From the NCBI GenBank assembly GCA_964627665.1, contig CAZVKG010000007.1, positions 15,788-79,787 on the forward strand: DNA of 64,000 nucleotides, in the 5' to 3' direction. This DNA is from UBA1351 sp964627665. GTDB lineage: Bacteria > Bacillota > Clostridia > Lachnospirales > Vallitaleaceae. Both the position numbers and the translations under genes were made by a program. Under the pieces are notes generated by a model. The model saw only the letters and a list, made by a program, of their open reading frames with translations. It did not search any database and was not told the DNA's origin. Shown in pieces: positions 60,687 to 64,000 of the stretch. Each line of letters opens with the position of its first letter. The stretch's first letter is position 1.

Positions 60687-61152
60687 AGTCTCCTCCTTCT
60701 AATTCTTTTTGCTCAGTCAATGGTATCTCTTTATATAATAACAAATTATTGTCTGCAATAACAGTCGTATCAACGAGCAAATCGATAATATGTTGTTTTT
60801 TTGGCGTAAAGACAATCAAAATATACATTATCAAAAATATTTTTTGCAAATAGCGACCGAATAGCTCACGTACAACCACCGTCGTCCACGACAGATCCTC
60901 TTCACTAAAACTAACAACGCGAAGTCCAAAAGCCATTTTTCCTAATGTTTGACCTTGATTTAACTTGGTCATCAAAACAAAATAAAGCAAATAAATTCCT
61001 AAACTAAGGCCGTTTTTTATTCCACCATCCGCAAGAAAAAACAATAATATACGTTGAAGACTACCAATAATAATTATGTCTAGACCGTAGGCAAAAAAAC
61101 GCATCCAAAAACCGGCATAAATAAGCGATGGATATTGATGATATTTTTCCAT
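60673..61152 (-). CDS. RDD-family membrane protein
   Basis: A 159-residue membrane protein with three or four hydrophobic helices. The family motif is visible: YAGFWMRFFAYGLDIIIIGS (Arg and Asp), then a conserved K-L-N-Q-G-Q-T-L-G-K-M-A-F-G-L-R stretch near residue 87 and FLLVDTTVIADN-like end (IIDLLVDTTVIAD). Function in transport or osmoprotection is suggested for some members only. The ATG at 61152 has AGGGGG upstream. It follows sppA by one base and is co-transcribed. Confidence 0.88.
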   Translation of the reverse strand: MEKYHQYPSLIYAGFWMRFFAYGLDIIIIGSLQRILLFFLADGGIKNGLSLGIYLLYFVLMTKLNQGQTLGKMAFGLRVVSFSEEDLSWTTVVVRELFGRYLQKIFLIMYILIVFTPKKQHIIDLLVDTTVIADNNLLLYKEIPLTEQKELEGGDYAVY

Positions 61153-61153
61153 T

Positions 61154-62167
61154 CTAATACCCCCTGTACATATACATAAATCCGGATTGTTCTTTCCACG
61201 TTGCCGGTAGCTCAATATTACCCAAGTTAATCTCTTGTCCAAAATTCATGAGCTTTGAAGTCTTCATGAACAATTGACCAAACACGTCTAATTCAGCTTG
61301 ATCATAAGTAATAATCTGGGCATTTTCTAAACCATATGCAGTCTCAAACTCTTCTAAGGCTTCTTCATAATAACCAATTTGATCAACAAGGCCATTTTTT
61401 TGTGCTTGGGCTCCATCATAAATCCTGCCGTCTGCAAGTTCATAGACGTACTCGCGTTCCATCCCCCTTCCATCAGATACAACATCAACAAAACGTTCAT
61501 ACATACTGTCCACTAAACCTTGTAGAATTTCATAATCTTTTTCTGTAAGCTCGCGAGTTGACGATCCAACATCTTTCATTTCACCACTTTTAATGGTCAT
61601 GTCTTCAACACCTAACTTATCCATCAATCCTGCAAAATTCATCCCTGACATAATGACACCGATTGAACCTGTAATCGTTTCATTACTTGCATAGATTTGA
61701 TCTGCATATGCCGCAATATAATAACCACCACTTGCTGCCATACTTTCCATAACTACATAAATCGGAATATCTCGGGCCTCCTTAACTTCACGAATCTTAT
61801 CACTTAATTCAGCACTTTCGTAAACGCCACCACCCGGGCTATCAATTCGTAAAATAATTCCTTTAATCGTATCGTCATTTTTCACTGTATCAAGGGATTC
61901 TAAAATGCGTTGATGATTGTATTGGGGAACACTAAAATAACTTTCTTCCATATTCATAATCATTCCACGTACGTTAAAAATAGCAATACGTTCATCAAAA
62001 CTTCCTTCACGTACAACCGTTTCGCTAATTGCATCACTCATGAATTCTTCCCAAAAAGATGTTGTATCAACATCTTGCGTCAGCATTTTTCCTACAAAAG
62101 ATACAACTAATGATGAGAAAAATACTACAAGGGATAATCCTACCGCAATCCATCTCTTACTATTCAT
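61154..62167 (-). CDS. sppA: Signal peptide peptidase SppA
   Basis: A 337-residue membrane-anchored serine protease that degrades leftover signal peptides. One N-terminal helix (7-26). The S49 fold follows: LRIDSPGGGVYESAEL, nucleophile Ser 146 in MAASGGYYIAAYADQIYAS, and the general base Lys 198 in SGEMKDVGSSTREL. The length matches the short Gram-positive form (B. subtilis SppA about 335). It heads a three-gene unit with RDD protein and tautomerase. Its promoter faces the flavodoxin promoter. Confidence 0.96.
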   Translation of the reverse strand: MNSKRWIAVGLSLVVFFSSLVVSFVGKMLTQDVDTTSFWEEFMSDAISETVVREGSFDERIAIFNVRGMIMNMEESYFSVPQYNHQRILESLDTVKNDDTIKGIILRIDSPGGGVYESAELSDKIREVKEARDIPIYVVMESMAASGGYYIAAYADQIYASNETITGSIGVIMSGMNFAGLMDKLGVEDMTIKSGEMKDVGSSTRELTEKDYEILQGLVDSMYERFVDVVSDGRGMEREYVYELADGRIYDGAQAQKNGLVDQIGYYEEALEEFETAYGLENAQIITYDQAELDVFGQLFMKTSKLMNFGQEINLGNIELPATWKEQSGFMYMYRGY

Positions 62168-62220
62168 AATACACTCCTTTTACTTGTTCTCTATATTTGG
62201 CTTTATATGCCACAGGGAGT

Positions 62221-62249
62221 ATCATACCGTTTTGCCAAGATAATGTCAA
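62221..62249 (-). promoter_or_regulatory. sppA promoter
   Basis: Minus-strand -35 TTGACA (62244-62249), 17-bp spacer, -10 TATGAT (62221-62226), about 55 bp before the sppA ATG. Confidence 0.7.
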
Positions 62250-62257
62250 TATTTCTC

Positions 62258-62322
62258 TTGACAGACGTAAATAATTTATATATCATATAAATTAACACTG
62301 TTAATATTATTAACACTATTAA
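62258..62322 (+). promoter_or_regulatory. Promoter and duplicated operator of the flavodoxin-TetR operon
   Basis: -35 TTGACA (62258-62263), 17-bp spacer, -10 TATCAT (62281-62286). Downstream, two 13-mers TTAACACTGTTAA (62292-62304, perfect palindrome) and TTAACACTATTAA (62310-62322) are spaced 18 bp, right before the GGAGG site. The TetR in this operon is the likely binder. Confidence 0.7.
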
Positions 62323-62336
62323 TTTATGGAGGTATT

Positions 62337-62882
62337 ATGAAAACAATCGTCATTTATCGATCTAAAACAGGTTTCACTGAAAAATACGCACAACTTATTT
62401 CAAAAGCACTTTCATGCCAATGCCTAGAATATAAGGCAGCCAAAAACATTGATTTAACTAGCTACGACCATGTGATCTATGGTGGAAGTTTATACGCTTC
62501 CGGTATTTTAGGGTTAAAAAAAATGCTAAGTCAAATGAACTTTGACCTAAACAAACAACTTCTTATTTTTGCCGTTGGTACAACTCCACCTTCTGATGAT
62601 CTCGTTGCCACCCTAACGGAGCATAACCTATCGCCAGAATTGCAAAAACATGCTAAACTGTTTTATATGCGTGGTGGTTTTAATTACAACAAGCTGAATT
62701 TTTTTGATAAGTTTCTCATGAATATCATGAAGAAAACGATTCAAAAAAAACCTGAAGACGAACGCACTGCTGATGAACGTGGCATGTTGGCTGCATTTGA
62801 CCGCCCACTTGATGTTTCCAATGAGCGTTTTATTGAACCACTTATTTCCTATTACAAAGAAGTGACCCATCATGACGAATAA
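62337..62882 (+). CDS. Flavodoxin-domain protein (HemG/MioC-like)
   Basis: A 181-residue flavodoxin-fold protein. The FMN loop is IVIYRSKTGFTEKYAQLISK (residues 3-22); the second loop is VIYGGSLYASGILGLKKMLS and a third is FAVGTTPPSDDL. The region around YMRGGFNYNKLNFFDKFLMN and the C-terminus match the protoporphyrinogen-oxidase-like (HemG) branch. It may act as a small flavin electron carrier. First gene of an operon with TetR (11-nt overlap) and YaiI; its duplicated palindromic operator suggests repression by that TetR. Confidence 0.9.
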   Translation: MKTIVIYRSKTGFTEKYAQLISKALSCQCLEYKAAKNIDLTSYDHVIYGGSLYASGILGLKKMLSQMNFDLNKQLLIFAVGTTPPSDDLVATLTEHNLSPELQKHAKLFYMRGGFNYNKLNFFDKFLMNIMKKTIQKKPEDERTADERGMLAAFDRPLDVSNERFIEPLISYYKEVTHHDE

Positions 62883-63456
62883 AGAGGTCCAAAAAGCCCG
62901 TACCCTTGGTTTTTTTGTTCAAGCGGCCAAATCAATTATAGAAGAAGAAGGCACTTCTGCATTAAGCGCTAGAAAAGTTGGTGAACGTGCTGGGTATTCC
63001 TATGCCACTTTATACAATTATTTTAAAGATATGAGAGAACTAATTGCCTATTGTGTTTTTGATTATCTTAATGATTGTTACAAACAATTACTTGATATAG
63101 ACACCTCAAAAATGTCATGTTTAGACGCCATTTTATTGCATACAGAGCACTATTTTCGTTTTTTTGCTGAGCAGCCGCATATTTTTCATGCTGTTTTTAT
63201 TGAAGAATTAGGGGATTATCCTCAGGCAATGACTGCAAATTCACCTTCCGTCGGCCTGCTTTTATATGAACAACTTGAACGATGTGCAGTTGAGCATCGA
63301 TTCGACAATAGTAAGATTGATATTATTCATCAACTTATGATTGCATCTGTACATGGAAAACTTCTTTTTTTAATGCACAAACGTCATGAACAAAATATTG
63401 ATGCCTTGGTTCATTTATTAAAGGAAGAAATTCAATTACTTATACAAAGGAGCTAA
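62872..63456 (+). CDS. TetR-family transcriptional regulator
   Basis: A 194-residue TetR regulator. HTH: FFVQAAKSIIEEEGTSALSA, then KVGERAGYSYATLYNYFKDM (residues about 8-55). The C-terminal part is helical and unrecognised, suited to an unknown ligand. Translation is coupled with the flavodoxin gene by an 11-nt overlap. The two TTAACAC-type palindromes just before that operon are the probable self-controlled operator. Confidence 0.92.
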   Translation: MTNKEVQKARTLGFFVQAAKSIIEEEGTSALSARKVGERAGYSYATLYNYFKDMRELIAYCVFDYLNDCYKQLLDIDTSKMSCLDAILLHTEHYFRFFAEQPHIFHAVFIEELGDYPQAMTANSPSVGLLLYEQLERCAVEHRFDNSKIDIIHQLMIASVHGKLLFLMHKRHEQNIDALVHLLKEEIQLLIQRS

Positions 63457-63458
63457 CT

Positions 63459-63896
63459 ATGCGAATACTTGTTGATGCCGATGCTTGTCCGGTCAAAGAT
63501 GCAATTATTACTCTCGCTACAAAAAATAACCTCGAGGTTCATTTTTTTGCTGATATTAATCATGAATTAAGCCAATATAAGGCAAAAATCCATATCATCG
63601 ATCAGGGTCGTGATTCTGTTGACTTTGCCCTGATCGGTGCTATGGAAATTGGGGATATTATTATTACTGCTGATTATGGTGTTGCTTCACTAGCCCTTGG
63701 ACGTGGCGGTCATGTTCTTCACCCTTCCGGTAAACGCATTCATCATAACAATATCAACCTTCTTATGTTTGAGCGACATCTTAGTCAAAAATCCAGACAA
63801 GCAGGTTTCCGTAGACCCCGTCATAAGAAAAGAACGGTCCATGACAATCTCAACTTTACTCATCAGCTGGAAAAACTCATTCTAGATTTAATCTAA
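63459..63896 (+). CDS. UPF0178-family protein (YaiI/YqxD-like)
   Basis: A 145-residue protein of the YaiI/YqxD (DUF188) family, a predicted PIN-like nuclease fold. It starts MRILVDADACPVKDAIITLA with the conserved Asp-Ala-Asp-Ala-Cys-Pro and has IIITADYGVASLALGRGGHV, HPSGKRIHHNNI and RPRHKKRTVHDN. Acidic residues of a metal-dependent nuclease site are present, but the role is unproven. GGAG precedes the ATG. Last gene of its operon. Confidence 0.95.
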   Translation: MRILVDADACPVKDAIITLATKNNLEVHFFADINHELSQYKAKIHIIDQGRDSVDFALIGAMEIGDIIITADYGVASLALGRGGHVLHPSGKRIHHNNINLLMFERHLSQKSRQAGFRRPRHKKRTVHDNLNFTHQLEKLILDLI

Positions 63897-63924
63897 GTAA
63901 TTATTTCACAAAAAAATTTAAATC

Positions 63925-63981
63925 AAAAAAAGAGATTTTGTAAACGCAAATATCTTTGCAGCTACAAAATCTCTTTTTTTT
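63925..63981 (+). terminator. Bidirectional terminator after the YaiI gene
   Basis: AGAGATTTTGTA (63931-63942) pairs exactly with TACAAAATCTCT (63963-63974), with an inner GCAAA/TTTGC stem. T-run on the plus strand (63974-63981) and A-run on the left side allow action on both strands. Confidence 0.9.
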
Positions 63982-64000
63982 CATCTCCGAATAAAGTCGT

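Noticed and set aside
1..64000. tRNA, rRNA, CRISPR, prophage and insertion-sequence search by eye
   Set aside because: No cloverleaf, repeat-spacer array, transposase or phage gene was recognised.

Overview
The window is an AT-rich chromosomal segment of a low-GC Gram-positive bacterium of the class Clostridia, probably Lachnospirales-like. This rests on AGGAGG-type ribosome sites, lipoprotein-type binding proteins, several YesM/YesN two-component pairs, an ECF-type cobalamin-precursor transporter and paired short ChrA genes. No rRNA, tRNA, CRISPR array, phage gene or insertion sequence was recognised. The content is mostly metabolic and regulatory. About 59 protein genes are supported, one of them cut by the left edge.

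Layout. 1-2.7 kb: start of glycogen gene glgC (partial), a TetR regulator with its own operator, a 190-bp perfect-ended palindrome and a DUF975 membrane protein. 2.8-12.6 kb (minus): a ChvE/MmsAB multiple-monosaccharide ABC transporter, then a sensing cassette of sugar-binding lipoprotein, YesM-type kinase, YesN-type regulator and an unusual membrane-anchored tandem binding protein. 12.7-16.6 kb (plus): a Fur-box-controlled ferric-siderophore ABC operon. 16.6-18.6 kb: an esterase and a diguanylate cyclase. 18.6-31.2 kb: a glycan locus with a lyase-like/GH105 fusion, a GH31 enzyme, a CUT1 ABC transporter and a divergent YesM/YesN pair; a two-copy 21-bp direct repeat abuts the -35 of the transporter promoter. 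31.2-37.8 kb: a raffinose/alpha-galactoside operon (binding protein, two permeases, GH36) with its LacI repressor and two matching operators. 37.8-46.2 kb: glycerol/dihydroxyacetone use (gldA, dhaK, dhaL, glpK), a PocR-AraC regulator, an orphan ChvE paralogue, an RNase-H-like unknown and mgtE. 46.2-49.4 kb: GNAT, a GT-B protein, thioredoxin and a CPBP protease. 49.4-52.7 kb: a cobalamin lower-ligand salvage operon (cobS, cobC, cblT, cblS) with trmB. 53-55.4 kb: paired chrA genes divergent from a degenerate ROK regulator. 55.4-64 kb: typA, LacI, YjbQ, a soluble chemotaxis-type protein with a C-terminal Cache-like domain, tautomerase, RDD protein, sppA, and a divergent flavodoxin-TetR-YaiI operon.

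The window is dominated by carbohydrate uptake, each system with a different regulator type: three-component sensing (ChvE-MmsAB), two-component AraC-type activation (GH31/GH105 locus), LacI repression (alpha-galactosides) and PocR-AraC control (glycerol). The most unusual items are the lyase-like/GH105 fusion with its clear promoter architecture, the tandem binding-protein sensor, the orphan ChvE paralogue in the glycerol operon, the chemotaxis protein with inverted domain order, and several palindromes placed exactly across stop codons. No wholly new defence or mobile system was found.
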